A DNA stretch of 64,000 nt from Microbispora siamensis (lineage in GTDB: Bacteria > Actinomycetota > Actinomycetes > Streptosporangiales > Streptosporangiaceae), in contig NZ_BOOF01000003.1 in assembly GCF_016863095.1 (NCBI RefSeq), positions 1 through 64,000 of the forward strand. The letters are read 5' to 3'. Positions 1-8,977 of the stretch are shown piece after piece. Made by a program: the position numbers and the translations under genes. The notes beneath the pieces are model-generated. The model had not been told where the DNA came from, searched no databases, and saw only the letters and a program-made list of their open reading frames with translations. The first letter of the stretch is position 1; each line of letters starts with the position of its first letter.

Positions 1-1066
1 CGGGGGCGTCGTCGTGTTCCGGGCCGTCCACCACGATCACCGGGAATCCGGCCTCCCGCGCCTTGGCGCCCATCGCCCGGTCGGTGAGGAGCACCGTCGC
101 GCCGGTGTCGTGCAGCACCCAGCGGATCCGGTCCACCGGATAGCTGTCGTGCAGGGGCACGTACACGCCGCCGGCCTTGAGCACCGCGAGCATCGACACG
201 ACGGCGTGCGGAGCGCGGCTCTGCAGGATGCCGACCCGGGACTCGGCGGTCACGCCCGCCGCTGTCAGGCGCCCGGCCAGCCTCGCGGCCATGCCGTCGA
301 GCTCCGCGTACGTGAGGGTGAGATCGTCGGAGATCACGGCGCGCTCGTCCGGGCAGGACCGCGCCCACTCGGCGACCAGTTCGTGCACGCACCGGTCGGC
401 GGGGTAGTCCCGCGCCGTGTCGTTCCACTCCACGAGCACCCGCCGCCGCTCGGCCTCGGTCAGCGGCGGCAACTCGGACAGCGGTACGGACGGGTCCGCG
501 GCCACCGCGGCCAGCGTCGTCGTGAGCGTGGCCGCCATCCGCTCGACCGTGCCGGCGAGGAACAGCCCGGCGTCGTAGGCGATGGTCACCTCGATCGGAC
601 CGGCCACCTCGATCGGGCCGGTCCGCTCGCTCAGGACCACCGCCAGGTCCACCGGATCCGCCGGCGCTTCGCCCTGCACCACCAGCACGCGCGTCCCGGC
701 CGGCGCGCCGCCCTCGGCGCGGGCGGCGAGCACCGTCTCCCCCACCGTGGCCAGGAAGGCCCCGAACGGCTGCGTGCCCGCCACCCGCGAGCGCAGGATC
801 AGTTTCCCGGGGTGATCTCCGCCGGTGGCCACGCCCACCGCGACGTCCTGCTGACCCGAATAGCGGGCGAACAGCACCTGGCATGCGGCGACCAGAATCG
901 TGAACAGCGAGGTGTGATGACGGGCGCCGAGCTTTCGCAGCTCGTCGGCGAGTTCTCCGGTGATCGTGAATCGGTGTGCGGCGGGGATGTGCGTGCCCGC
1001 CGCGGACCGGTGACGATCGGCCGGCAATAACAGCGGGACCGGATCCTCGATTTCCCGTACCGACAT
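1..1066 (-). CDS. Non-ribosomal peptide synthetase, N-terminal part (truncated by window edge)
   Basis: The frame is open from an ATG at 1066 to the left edge, giving 355 residues. A GGAGGT ribosome site lies a few bases upstream. Residues about 30-190 match only the C-terminal half of a condensation domain (LFTILVAACQVLFARYSGQ at 54-72). The N-terminal half with the HHxxxDG active site is absent, and the gene starts just before this half-domain. Residues 201-222 form the usual linker (TEAERRRVLVEWNDTARDYP). The adenylation domain follows with core A1 LTYAELD (251-257) and A2 LKAGGVYVPL (296-305). Later A motifs lie off the edge, so the substrate cannot be read. A half condensation domain before an adenylation domain is common on initiation modules. 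It would activate the first amino acid of a peptide, with MbtH (11288-11503) as likely partner. Confidence 0.93.
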   Translation of the reverse strand, partial: MSVREIEDPVPLLLPADRHRSAAGTHIPAAHRFTITGELADELRKLGARHHTSLFTILVAACQVLFARYSGQQDVAVGVATGGDHPGKLILRSRVAGTQPFGAFLATVGETVLAARAEGGAPAGTRVLVVQGEAPADPVDLAVVLSERTGPIEVAGPIEVTIAYDAGLFLAGTVERMAATLTTTLAAVAADPSVPLSELPPLTEAERRRVLVEWNDTARDYPADRCVHELVAEWARSCPDERAVISDDLTLTYAELDGMAARLAGRLTAAGVTAESRVGILQSRAPHAVVSMLAVLKAGGVYVPLHDSYPVDRIRWVLHDTGATVLLTDRAMGAKAREAGFPVIVVDGPEHDDAP

Positions 1067-1196
1067 GGTCGACCTCCGTCATCGACGAATAAATCTGGAT
1101 TTGACCCATTCAGGGAATGCCAGCTTCGCCCGGAATGATGGGATAGATCCATGTCATTGACTGGGTCGCTAAAAAGGATGGTCAACGCGTTCGCGC

Positions 1197-3758
1197 CTAT
1201 TCGGCGCCGATGGTCTCCACCGGCCGCCGCCGCATGGCGACGCGCGCGGAGATCATGATGGACGGCCAGGCGACGAGGACGGCGGCCACGACGATGCCCG
1301 CGTAGGCGAGCGGCGGGATCGACGGCAGGGGCCGCCTGCTCACCGCGATGCCGATGCCGGCCAGCGAGGGAAGCGCGGCCAGAGTGCCGATGAGCACGGC
1401 GGCGACGGTGATGATGCGCGCCTCGCCGCGCATCATCGACAGCACCTGCTCGCGCCGGGCGCCGATCAGCCGCAGCATGGCGAACTCGCGTACGCGCGCC
1501 GCGGTGGCCATCACCAGGGTGTTCACCACCGCGATGGCGATGTAGCCGAGCAGGACCGCGTTGAGTATGAGGCCGACCGCGTCGCCTCCGGCCTCCGCGT
1601 CGTCCTGGGCGGCCATGAAGGACTCCCGGTCGGCCACCCGGGCCGTCGGGTAGGCCGCCAGGGCCTGCCGCAGCCCGGCGTCCCCGCCCGTCGCCCTGAC
1701 CAGCATCCAGGAGTCGAGACGGTCGGTGGTGTGCCGAATCACCAGGTCGTGCGGGAGCGTGACGTCGCCGAAGCCGAGGCCCTTCTCGTAGATCGCCACC
1801 ACCCGTGCCCGTACGGGGGTGCCGTCACCGAGGCGCAGGTCGACGGTCCCGCCGACGTCCGCGCCGACGGTGCCCGCGGCCATCCGGCTCAGCGCCACCG
1901 CCTCGCCGCTCAGGCCGGCGAGGTCGCCCCGCAGGACGCCGAGGTCCATGGTCGCCGCGATGCCCCCCGGCTCGACGCCCTGGGTGGGGAAGATCTTGTA
2001 CTGCCGGCTGTCGCCGTCGGCGTAGGTGATCAGCGTCTGCGTCCGTACGACCGGGGTCACGTCCGACACGCCTGCCGTCTTCCGCAGCACGCCGGCCAGC
2101 TCCGGTGACAGTCCGGCGGCCGCGGGGGTCACGACGTAGCCGGCCCGGAGCCCGTCCACGACCTGGTCCTGCGCGGCGGCGCTCAGCGTGGTGGCGCTGA
2201 AGATCTGCGCGGCGGCCATCGTGACGCCCATGATCAGCGGCGTGGTGGCCGAGCTGAGCCGCCGCGACCTGGCGCGGGCGTTGGCGACGGCGAGGAACCC
2301 GCTGGCCCCCCGGCCTCGGTTCAGCCGCGGGCCGAGCAGGACGACGGCGCCGGTGAGCAGCCGGGGACCGAGCAGGGCGACGGCGACGACCAGCAGGAAC
2401 GCCGAACTGCTCGCGCCCTCCACGGCCGACTCCCCCGGCAGCGCGATCGGCAGCACGACGGCGGCCGCCAGGGCGGCGGGGACGAGCAGCGAGCCGATCG
2501 TCAGCCGGACCCAGCCCAGCTTGCGCGGCTCCACGGCCGCCTCGCCGATCGCCTCGATCGGGCTGACCTTCGCGGCGCGCCTGGCGGCGATCCAGCCGCC
2601 CATCCGGGCGCCGGCCACGCACAGCAGCATGGCCGCGAGCACGGGCAGCGGGCCGACCACGAGCTCGAAGTCCTCGGGCAGCACGCCGACCGCGGCGAAG
2701 ACCCGGTGGAACAGGAAGCCCAGGGCGATCCCCGGCACCGCGCCGGCCACCGCGCCGGCCGCGCTCACGAGGGTCGCCTCGGCTCCGATCATGGCGAGGA
2801 CCTGCTTGGGCGTGGCCCCGATCGCCCGCAGCAGCGCCAGCTCCCGCCGCCGCTGCTGCACCGAGAGCGCGAGCGTGCCGGCGACCACGATCACCACGAC
2901 CATCACCATGGTGGCGCCGAACGACAGGGCCAGTTCGATCACGAACGCCCGCGTCGCCCCCACGTCGAGCATCTCGGCGTCGCCGCGCTCGTCCCCGGTG
3001 TAGGTCACGACTCCGCGTACGGCCTTCTCGATGTCGGCGGCCAGTTCATCGGGGTCCGCCCCGGGCGCGGCCAGCACGCCGACCGTGTCCACCCGGTCCG
3101 GCTGCCCGGTGAGGCTCCGTGCCCGATCTTCGGTCAGGAACAGCGCGCCCTGCCTGGTCAGCGGCCCGCCGCGCGGGGTCACCAGACCGGCCACCCGGTA
3201 GACCGACGAGGTCGTGCCGACCGCCAGGGTCACCGTGCCGCCGACGGACACGCCCGCCTCCTCGGCGAGCCGGGACTCCAGCACCACCTCGTCCGGCGTC
3301 TGCGGCTGCCGTCCGGCGGTCAGCGCGAACGGGGTGAGCACCGCGGCCGGCCAGCCGTGGCCCAGCAGGGGCGCGCCGTCAGGACCCGCCAGCACCCGGC
3401 CGTCCTTCGTCACCAGGCTCATCGGGACGCTGACGTCCCCGACCGCGGCCCGCACGCCGTGCACGCGCCGCACCTGTTCGACCCGCCCGGCCGGCAGCCG
3501 GACCCGCTCGGAGTAGCGGGGGTCGACGTCCTCGGCGACCGGGAAGGTCTGCGGGGCGCCGGCCACCACCTCGGCCGCCCGATAGCGCTCGGCCGGGACA
3601 CCGGAGGACAGGCCGGTCTCGAGCAGGATCCCGCTCGCGGTGAGGACGGCCGACCCGAACGCGACCGCGACGAACGCGGCCACGAATCCGCCCTTGCGGC
3701 CCTTGATGGTGCTCCAGGCCAGGGACAGCGCACGTCTCGACAACACCCGCCGCGTCAT
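1197..3758 (-). CDS. ABC transporter permease, FtsX/MacB family
   Basis: This is a membrane permease of 853 residues with the duplicated FtsX layout. An N-terminal membrane segment (about residues 20-45) leads into a large extracytoplasmic domain. A first FtsX core (about 270-400) carries QQRRRELALLRAIGATPKQV. Several more membrane helices and a second outer domain follow, then a C-terminal FtsX core (about 735-845) with AARVREFAMLRLIGARREQV. The chosen ATG lies one base past the TGA of the ATPase gene at 3760, so the two are coupled; GTG or TTG starts 12-15 bases upstream are possible. It lies between the NRPS and its ATPase, all on one strand. Export of, or self-resistance to, the peptide product is the likely role (inference). 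Confidence 0.9.
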   Translation of the reverse strand: MTRRVLSRRALSLAWSTIKGRKGGFVAAFVAVAFGSAVLTASGILLETGLSSGVPAERYRAAEVVAGAPQTFPVAEDVDPRYSERVRLPAGRVEQVRRVHGVRAAVGDVSVPMSLVTKDGRVLAGPDGAPLLGHGWPAAVLTPFALTAGRQPQTPDEVVLESRLAEEAGVSVGGTVTLAVGTTSSVYRVAGLVTPRGGPLTRQGALFLTEDRARSLTGQPDRVDTVGVLAAPGADPDELAADIEKAVRGVVTYTGDERGDAEMLDVGATRAFVIELALSFGATMVMVVVIVVAGTLALSVQQRRRELALLRAIGATPKQVLAMIGAEATLVSAAGAVAGAVPGIALGFLFHRVFAAVGVLPEDFELVVGPLPVLAAMLLCVAGARMGGWIAARRAAKVSPIEAIGEAAVEPRKLGWVRLTIGSLLVPAALAAAVVLPIALPGESAVEGASSSAFLLVVAVALLGPRLLTGAVVLLGPRLNRGRGASGFLAVANARARSRRLSSATTPLIMGVTMAAAQIFSATTLSAAAQDQVVDGLRAGYVVTPAAAGLSPELAGVLRKTAGVSDVTPVVRTQTLITYADGDSRQYKIFPTQGVEPGGIAATMDLGVLRGDLAGLSGEAVALSRMAAGTVGADVGGTVDLRLGDGTPVRARVVAIYEKGLGFGDVTLPHDLVIRHTTDRLDSWMLVRATGGDAGLRQALAAYPTARVADRESFMAAQDDAEAGGDAVGLILNAVLLGYIAIAVVNTLVMATAARVREFAMLRLIGARREQVLSMMRGEARIITVAAVLIGTLAALPSLAGIGIAVSRRPLPSIPPLAYAGIVVAAVLVAWPSIMISARVAMRRRPVETIGAE

Positions 3759-3759
3759 G

Positions 3760-4494
3760 TCACCACTCACCAAGGCGCGTCATGCGGTCGGCGACCCGCT
3801 CCGGCGTGGGCTTGCTCATGTCACCGGCGAGTTTGCCGTCGGCGAGGAACACCACCGTGTCGGCGTAGGAGGCGGCGACCGGATCGTGGGTCACCATCAC
3901 CACCGTCTGCCGCAGGTCGTCCACGATCCGCCGTAACAGTTCGAGGATCTGCCGGCCGGTGCGCGTGTCCAGCGCGCCGGTCGGCTCGTCGGCGAACACG
4001 GCCTCGGGCTCGTGGATCAGCGCGCGGGCGACGGCCACCCGCTGCCGCTGCCCGCCGGAAAGCTGGCCCGGATAGTGGTCGTGCCGGTCGGCGAGGCCGA
4101 CCTGGGCCAGCGCGGCACGCAGCCGGTCGTACGGAACGGGCCGGTCCGCCAGGCGGAACGGCATCGTGACATTCTGCTCGACGGTCAGCGCGTCCAGCAG
4201 GTTGTATGCCTGGAACACGAACCCGACCCGCTCACGGCGCAGCACCGTCAGCTGCTCCTCCTTCAGGCGCGACAGCTCCGTCTCCCCCAGCCACACCCGC
4301 CCGGAGGTCGACCGGTCGAGACCGGAGGCGCAGTGCAGGAACGTGCTCTTGCCCGAGCCCGACGGACCCATGATCGCGGTGAACGTGCCGCGTGGCAGCG
4401 CGATCGAGACATCGTCCAGCGCCCGCACCGCGTTGCGCCCACCTCCGTACACCTTGTTCACGGATTCCAACCTGACCGCGTATGTCATCGTCAT
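3760..4494 (-). CDS. ABC transporter ATP-binding protein (LolD/MacB-like)
   Basis: This 244-residue nucleotide-binding subunit powers the adjacent FtsX-type permease. It has Walker A GPSGSGKST (43-51), a Q-loop near 95, signature LSGGQ (145-149) and Walker B AVFADE (165-170), followed by the switch histidine in MVTHDP. The length is normal for LolD/MacB/FtsE-type subunits. It is first in a minus-strand unit that runs into the permease and probably on to the NRPS. It diverges from the methyltransferase gene at 4822. Confidence 0.93.
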   Translation of the reverse strand: MTMTYAVRLESVNKVYGGGRNAVRALDDVSIALPRGTFTAIMGPSGSGKSTFLHCASGLDRSTSGRVWLGETELSRLKEEQLTVLRRERVGFVFQAYNLLDALTVEQNVTMPFRLADRPVPYDRLRAALAQVGLADRHDHYPGQLSGGQRQRVAVARALIHEPEAVFADEPTGALDTRTGRQILELLRRIVDDLRQTVVMVTHDPVAASYADTVVFLADGKLAGDMSKPTPERVADRMTRLGEW

Positions 4495-4821
4495 TCCCGA
4501 AAGTTATGGAGAGCGCACTCCGACTCTGTCATCGTGCCCGACAATTACAGCGTCCGCCAGCCGTTCCGGCCCGAACATGCTTCCGAACTCGCTTATCAAC
4601 CGAGACGTCAACAAGGCCGCCTCACGCGGCCGCACCTGGAATAATCTGGGGTCGCGAAATACCACCTCCAGCGGAGAACGGGCGTCCGCGTTTAACCGGC
4701 GGAGAAAAATCCTTGGGGCCGTGCCGCGCATCCGCGGAAACTGACGTGACATCCCCCTGCCCGCGCGAAACGAGCGCGACGCGCGAGCGGACACGTCATC
4801 TTCTTATCAAGGATTTCGCCC
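4495..4821. other. Divergent intergenic region, no gene seen
   Basis: This 327-base gap separates the ABC exporter (minus) from the methyltransferase (plus). It has lower GC than its neighbours (for example the stretch before 4821) and must hold both promoters. I see no clear consensus -35/-10 pair, long palindrome or RNA gene. A 96-codon minus frame here has no ribosome site and no recognisable content. Confidence 0.5.
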
Positions 4822-5844
4822 ATGATCCCAGTGCATCTCGAACGCGCGGTCTTCGGAATCTACGCCACTCATTCACTGCACTTCGCCGACAGGTCGGGCG
4901 TGTTCGTCCATCTCGCCGACCACGGGAGCGCCACCGCCGCCGAACTGTCCGGCGCGCTCGGCGTCGACGGCGAGACCCTGGAGCGCCTGCTGCTCGTCCT
5001 GGTCTCCCTGCAGGTGCTCACCCGCACCGGGGAAGGCCGGTACGCGCTGGCCGAGGGAACCAGGCCCTACCTCGACAGCCGGGAGCCCCGCTATCTGCTG
5101 GGGTTCGTCGACCACCTGGTCGGCAGCACCGCACAGCGGTTCGGCCAGGTGCACGACTACCTGTCGCGCGGCAAGGCCGCCGTCGACGCCGAAATGCCGG
5201 ACCCGTTCGCCACGCTCTACCGCGACGACGACTCCGTCCGGCGCTTCCTGACCGCGATGTGGCAGCTCAGCTTCCACGTCTCGCACGAGCTGGCCAGGCT
5301 CGCCGACCTCGGCGACGTCCGGCGGCTGGTGGACGTGGGCGGCGCGAGCGGCCCGTTCTCGGTGGCGGCCCTGCTCGCCTATCCGCGCCTGCGCTCGACG
5401 GTCTTCGACCTGCCCCAGGTCGGGCCCTACCTGGCGGAGAGCGCGAAGGCGTACGAACTCGGCGACCGGCTCACCTTCGCCGGCGGCGACTTCTTCCGCG
5501 ACCCGCTGCCCGAGGGCGACTGCGTCGCCTTCGGCTACATCCTGTCCGACTGGGACGACGAGACCTGCGAAGGGCTGCTGCGCAAGGCGTACGACGCCTG
5601 CCGGCCCGGAGGCCGGGTGCTCGTCATGGAACGCCTCTTCGACCCCGACCGCGGCGGCCCGCTGTCGACCGCCGTGATGAACCTGTCCATGCACCTGGAG
5701 ACCCAGGGCCGGCACCGCACTCCGGAGGAGTACCTGGGCCTGCTGCGGCGGGCCGGGTTCGCCGACTGCGCCGTCCGCCGCTCCACGGCCGACAAGCACC
5801 TGCTCGTCGGCCGGCGGAGCCCGGTGACAGTGGGGGCGAGATGA
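4822..5844 (+). CDS. SAM-dependent O-methyltransferase (methyltransferase_2 family)
   Basis: This 340-residue protein has the two-part plan of small-molecule O-methyltransferases. An N-terminal winged-helix dimerisation domain (about 1-100: SGVFVHLADHGSATAAELS) precedes a Rossmann domain. The SAM glycine motif VDVGGASGPFSV lies at about 172-183, the acidic post-strand motif TVFDLPQV follows, and the region DWDDETCEGLLRKAYDACRPGGRVLV is typical of hydroxyneurosporene or acetylserotonin methyltransferase-like enzymes. AAGGA precedes the ATG. It overlaps the next gene by four bases (ATGA), so the methyltransferase and the haem-enzyme homologue are made together. It probably methylates an aromatic precursor or the peptide; the substrate is unknown. 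Confidence 0.88.
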   Translation: MIPVHLERAVFGIYATHSLHFADRSGVFVHLADHGSATAAELSGALGVDGETLERLLLVLVSLQVLTRTGEGRYALAEGTRPYLDSREPRYLLGFVDHLVGSTAQRFGQVHDYLSRGKAAVDAEMPDPFATLYRDDDSVRRFLTAMWQLSFHVSHELARLADLGDVRRLVDVGGASGPFSVAALLAYPRLRSTVFDLPQVGPYLAESAKAYELGDRLTFAGGDFFRDPLPEGDCVAFGYILSDWDDETCEGLLRKAYDACRPGGRVLVMERLFDPDRGGPLSTAVMNLSMHLETQGRHRTPEEYLGLLRRAGFADCAVRRSTADKHLLVGRRSPVTVGAR

Positions 5845-6989
5845 CCACCGAGACCTTCCGTACGGCGTTCCCCGGGCACAGCGAGGCGCTCGCCGGCCTG
5901 CTGGCCTCGACCGCGCTCGCCGAGCTGAGCCGGGAGGAGCTGGCCGACCTGTCCCGCCGCTACGACGAGGCCGTGGCGGGGGACGACGTCGAGATGCGGC
6001 TCCTGACCCGTCCGTTCAGTCACCGCCTGGCGATTCCCGAGTACTACCGCTACACGGGGTTGCACGTCTTCGGGTGGTTCCTGGCCCAGCAGGACGACGC
6101 CTACGGCGGCGCCCTGCTGGCGATGCACGCGATCCTGACCGACCTGTCGGAACGGGAGCACGAGGAGGCGGCGCGGCACCGGGAGCCGCCCGGCCACATC
6201 GCGGAACGCCTGCGCCGCCTGGGGCCCGTCCTGGACCGGATCGCCGCCATGCCCGTGACGCCGCAGGGTGCGCCGCGCGGCGCGGACCTGGTGCGGAGCC
6301 TGGCGGGCGACGAACGGCTCCACCGGCAGGTGCTCGTGCTCAGGCGGTTCTGCGGTTTCCGCCGCTCGGACAAGCACGACGAGCACATCTTCATCCGGGC
6401 CGTGCAGGCGTGCGAGCTGACCTTCTTCATGACCAGGCTGGCCGCCCGCCGGGCCGTCTCGCTGGTCGAGCGCGACCGGGCCGGATGCCTGTTCTGGATG
6501 GACCAGGTGGACGCGTGCGCCGAACTGCTCAACGCGATCTTCCATGCGCTGAAGACGCTGACGCCCGAGCTGTTCCTCGGCTTCCGCGACGCGACCGGGG
6601 ACGCGAGCGCGGTGCAGTCGCTGAACTACCACCTGATGGAGCTGGTGGTGTACGGCTACGACGATCGCAAGAGGGACACCTTCACCCGTTTCGACCATCT
6701 CCGGGTGATCGGCGATCCGCGGCTGCGGAAGTTCCGCTCCCTGCGGGACGCGGCCGGCACCAGCGAGGACCCCGAGGTGGCCGCCGCGTACGCCGCGCTG
6801 GAACGGCGGCTGCTGGTCTGGCGGGGCAGGCACTACGGATTCGGCCGCACGTACCTGCCGAACATGAAGGGCTCAGGCGGCACGGAGGGGGCCGGTTATC
6901 TCAAGCGGTTCGTCGAGAAGGACGGCCTGCCCTCGGGCCCCCGGCTCACCGACCCGGAGCAACTGCTGTCGGCGTTCGCCTTCCGCTGA
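5841..6989 (+). CDS. Tryptophan 2,3-dioxygenase-like haem protein lacking the distal histidine
   Basis: This 382-residue protein has a C-terminal half matching tryptophan 2,3-dioxygenase. DEHIFIRAVQACEL (180-193) aligns without gaps to the family segment DEHLFIxxHQAYEL. FRDATGDASAVQS (248-260) corresponds to FRxxLxxASGFQS and keeps the substrate-carboxylate arginine (R249). WRGRHY (327-332) carries the expected proximal haem ligand H331. GSGGTEGAGYL (344-354) corresponds to the GTGGSSG substrate loop. Two features are odd: the active-site His of HQ is Val188, and about 150 residues precede the TDO-like core. It may still open tryptophan to N-formylkynurenine, or do other oxygenation of an aromatic amino acid as other members of the haem-dependent aromatic oxygenase superfamily do. 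It is coupled to the methyltransferase by ATGA. Confidence 0.8.
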   Translation: MTTETFRTAFPGHSEALAGLLASTALAELSREELADLSRRYDEAVAGDDVEMRLLTRPFSHRLAIPEYYRYTGLHVFGWFLAQQDDAYGGALLAMHAILTDLSEREHEEAARHREPPGHIAERLRRLGPVLDRIAAMPVTPQGAPRGADLVRSLAGDERLHRQVLVLRRFCGFRRSDKHDEHIFIRAVQACELTFFMTRLAARRAVSLVERDRAGCLFWMDQVDACAELLNAIFHALKTLTPELFLGFRDATGDASAVQSLNYHLMELVVYGYDDRKRDTFTRFDHLRVIGDPRLRKFRSLRDAAGTSEDPEVAAAYAALERRLLVWRGRHYGFGRTYLPNMKGSGGTEGAGYLKRFVEKDGLPSGPRLTDPEQLLSAFAFR

Positions 6990-7006
6990 CGCCGAGCCGG
7001 CCGGCC

Positions 7007-7041
7007 GAGAGGGAGGGTGGGGTCGCCTCACCCTCCCTCTC
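7007..7041. terminator. Perfect hairpin after the dioxygenase-like gene
   Basis: A 13-bp perfect inverted repeat (GAGAGGGAGGGTG at 7007-7019 and its complement at 7029-7041) with a 9-base loop lies 17 bases after the stop at 6989. There is no strong T tract, as is usual in actinomycetes. Confidence 0.75.
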
Positions 7042-7111
7042 CATGTCATGCCACCCTCGGTGTCGCCGCGCACGCCGGCCGCACCCGGACCACGACGAGC
7101 GGACCACGACG

Positions 7112-7141
7112 AGACCGCCGGGAAGGACTTCCCGGCGGTCT
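7112..7141. terminator. Second hairpin between convergent genes
   Basis: Arms AGACCGCCGGGAA (7112-7124) and TTCCCGGCGGTCT (7129-7141) are perfect over 13 bp with a GGAC loop, followed on the plus strand by a short T/C-rich run. It lies 25 bases past the stop of the minus-strand glycosyltransferase and so can serve both convergent units. Confidence 0.75.
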
Positions 7142-7166
7142 TCCTCTCCAGGGCTCGGCGACCGGC

Positions 7167-8744
7167 TCAGACACACCCCTCCTTGCTCGCCGCCGTCACG
7201 GCCATGGCCGTGTACGGGCACTGGAAGCCGATCCAGCGCAGCCGGGGCCACAGCCGCGACCACGGTTCGCGCGGCCCGCGGCACACCATGAACTCCTGGC
7301 CCGCGTCCGAGACGGGCAGGTCGACGGTGAACCGGCCGGCGGGGGTGCACTGGGCGAACAGCTGCGAGAACTTCGCCCGGTCCACGCCGATCGTGATGAC
7401 CACCGTCTTGTCGTCGGCCGGGCGGCCGAAGTCGGCGTACGAGTTGTGCCCGCTGTAGGCGGGCGGCAGGCCGTAGGCGGGGCCGTACTTGTCGAGGGCG
7501 CCCGCCTGGCCGTAGTGGTTGCCGTAGAAGACCGCGTGCGACCGGTCCTCCGGAGGCAGCGCGCGGTAGACGGCGGCGGCCTGGGCGGTCAGCTCCGGCC
7601 ATCCCGCCTGGTCGAACTGCGTGATGGCGAGCTGTGCCAGCAGCGGGTTGTCCGCGTAGGCCTGGATCGGCAGGACGGGCAGCAGCAGCACCGCGGACGT
7701 CACCAGGTTGGCGGCCAGCGCCACCCCGGCGAGGCAGCGGCGTACGGCGGTCCGCGCCCAGTCCGCCGCGACGACGCATCCGGCGGCCAGCAGGACGAAC
7801 TGCAGCGCGCCGGCGTAGACCGCCTGCCCTCCGATGGCGATGAGCAGCGCGATCATGAAGAGGTAGGCCACCGCGACGAACCGGTACGGACGCCACTGGG
7901 CGCGGCGCAGCAGGGCCACCAGGCCCGCGATCCAGAACGGGGTCAGGAACAGCCCGACCACGAGGATCAGCATCGGCAGGAACGAGATCCGCGACAGGTC
8001 CGCGAGCGCGATCGACAGCGCGTCGGCCATCTCGAACTGCGGCCAGCCGTGCGTCGCCTGCCAGATCAGGACGGGCGAGGCGATGAGGACCGCGATCGCG
8101 GCGCCCGCCGGCACGTACGGGTGGAACAGCAGCCGGCGCGGCCCGCCGACCAGCATGCCCACCCCGATGGACAGCAGGAGCAGGACGAGCAGGTACTTGG
8201 CGTACAGGCCGGCGCCGACCACGACGCCCATCGCCAGCCACAGCCGGGGGTCACGGGTGCGGGCGAGCCGGATCGCCAGCCAGCAGACGGCGACCCAGAC
8301 CAGGACGTCGAAATCGTTGGTGCCCAGGAGGTGCGCGGTGATCAGGGCGAGGCCCGACACGGCGGCGGCGACCGTCGCCAGGAGCTGCGCCCTCTGGCTT
8401 CCGCCCAGCTCGCGGGCGATGAGCCCGACGAGCACCACCGTGACGCCCATCAGCAGCGCGGGCACCACTCGCAGGGCGGTGAGGTTGTCGCCGAACACGG
8501 CGGTCTCCACCCTGGCGACCAGCGCGACCAGCGGCGGCTGGTCGATCTGCCCCCAGCCGAGGTGGCGGCCGGCCACCCTCGTGTACAGCTCGTCGAGGTG
8601 ATACCCGTGCCGCCCGGACAGCGCGAGGACCATGGCGGCCAGGGCGGCGCCCACGCCCAGCGAGGGCCACCATCGCACGGGGGCGAGCGCCGGCTCCCCC
8701 GCGGCCACCCTGCCGGGTGTGCCGGTAATCGTCGCGGCATTCAC
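7167..8744 (-). CDS. Membrane glycosyltransferase, ArnT/GT39 (PMT) family
   Basis: This is a polytopic protein of 525 residues. A first membrane helix (about 27-43) is followed by the acidic HLDELY motif (D51, E52) at the first outer loop, the signature of GT-C enzymes that use polyprenyl-phosphate sugars (ArnT, PMT). The loop GQIDQPPLVALVAR is typical of actinobacterial members. About ten further hydrophobic helices and a soluble C-terminal domain with RSHAVFYGNHYGQAGALDKYG follow. A GTG start at 8744 is preferred because GGAGGT sits six bases upstream. Inside a peptide cluster it could glycosylate the product outside the membrane, but a general cell-envelope role is equally possible. Confidence 0.85.
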   Translation of the reverse strand: MNAATITGTPGRVAAGEPALAPVRWWPSLGVGAALAAMVLALSGRHGYHLDELYTRVAGRHLGWGQIDQPPLVALVARVETAVFGDNLTALRVVPALLMGVTVVLVGLIARELGGSQRAQLLATVAAAVSGLALITAHLLGTNDFDVLVWVAVCWLAIRLARTRDPRLWLAMGVVVGAGLYAKYLLVLLLLSIGVGMLVGGPRRLLFHPYVPAGAAIAVLIASPVLIWQATHGWPQFEMADALSIALADLSRISFLPMLILVVGLFLTPFWIAGLVALLRRAQWRPYRFVAVAYLFMIALLIAIGGQAVYAGALQFVLLAAGCVVAADWARTAVRRCLAGVALAANLVTSAVLLLPVLPIQAYADNPLLAQLAITQFDQAGWPELTAQAAAVYRALPPEDRSHAVFYGNHYGQAGALDKYGPAYGLPPAYSGHNSYADFGRPADDKTVVITIGVDRAKFSQLFAQCTPAGRFTVDLPVSDAGQEFMVCRGPREPWSRLWPRLRWIGFQCPYTAMAVTAASKEGCV

Positions 8745-8977
8745 GACATGACCTCCAGTTGCTTTTGTCGTCACCGCATCCGGGGCGGACGCGTCTGGCG
8801 GTTCCAGAATGTGACCGCCCGGCGCCGCGGGCAATCAAGTTGAATGGTGCAGAAATATGGCTCGCCGGCGGCGTGGCCTTCGGCTTTCGCGTACCCGTCA
8901 AATACCTGGCCGCGCGGCGAATTCCGGCGCAGCATCGACGCGGACCGGTTGTTTTTCCACTGCTGCGAGGACATGAC

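Noticed and set aside
14..1030. Long plus-strand frame rich in His/Arg/Gly
   Set aside because: It is the antisense of the NRPS gene; the minus strand shows true condensation and adenylation motifs.
4504..4794. 96-codon minus-strand frame in the divergent gap
   Set aside because: No ribosome site, no family motif, and it occupies the promoter region of two divergent operons.
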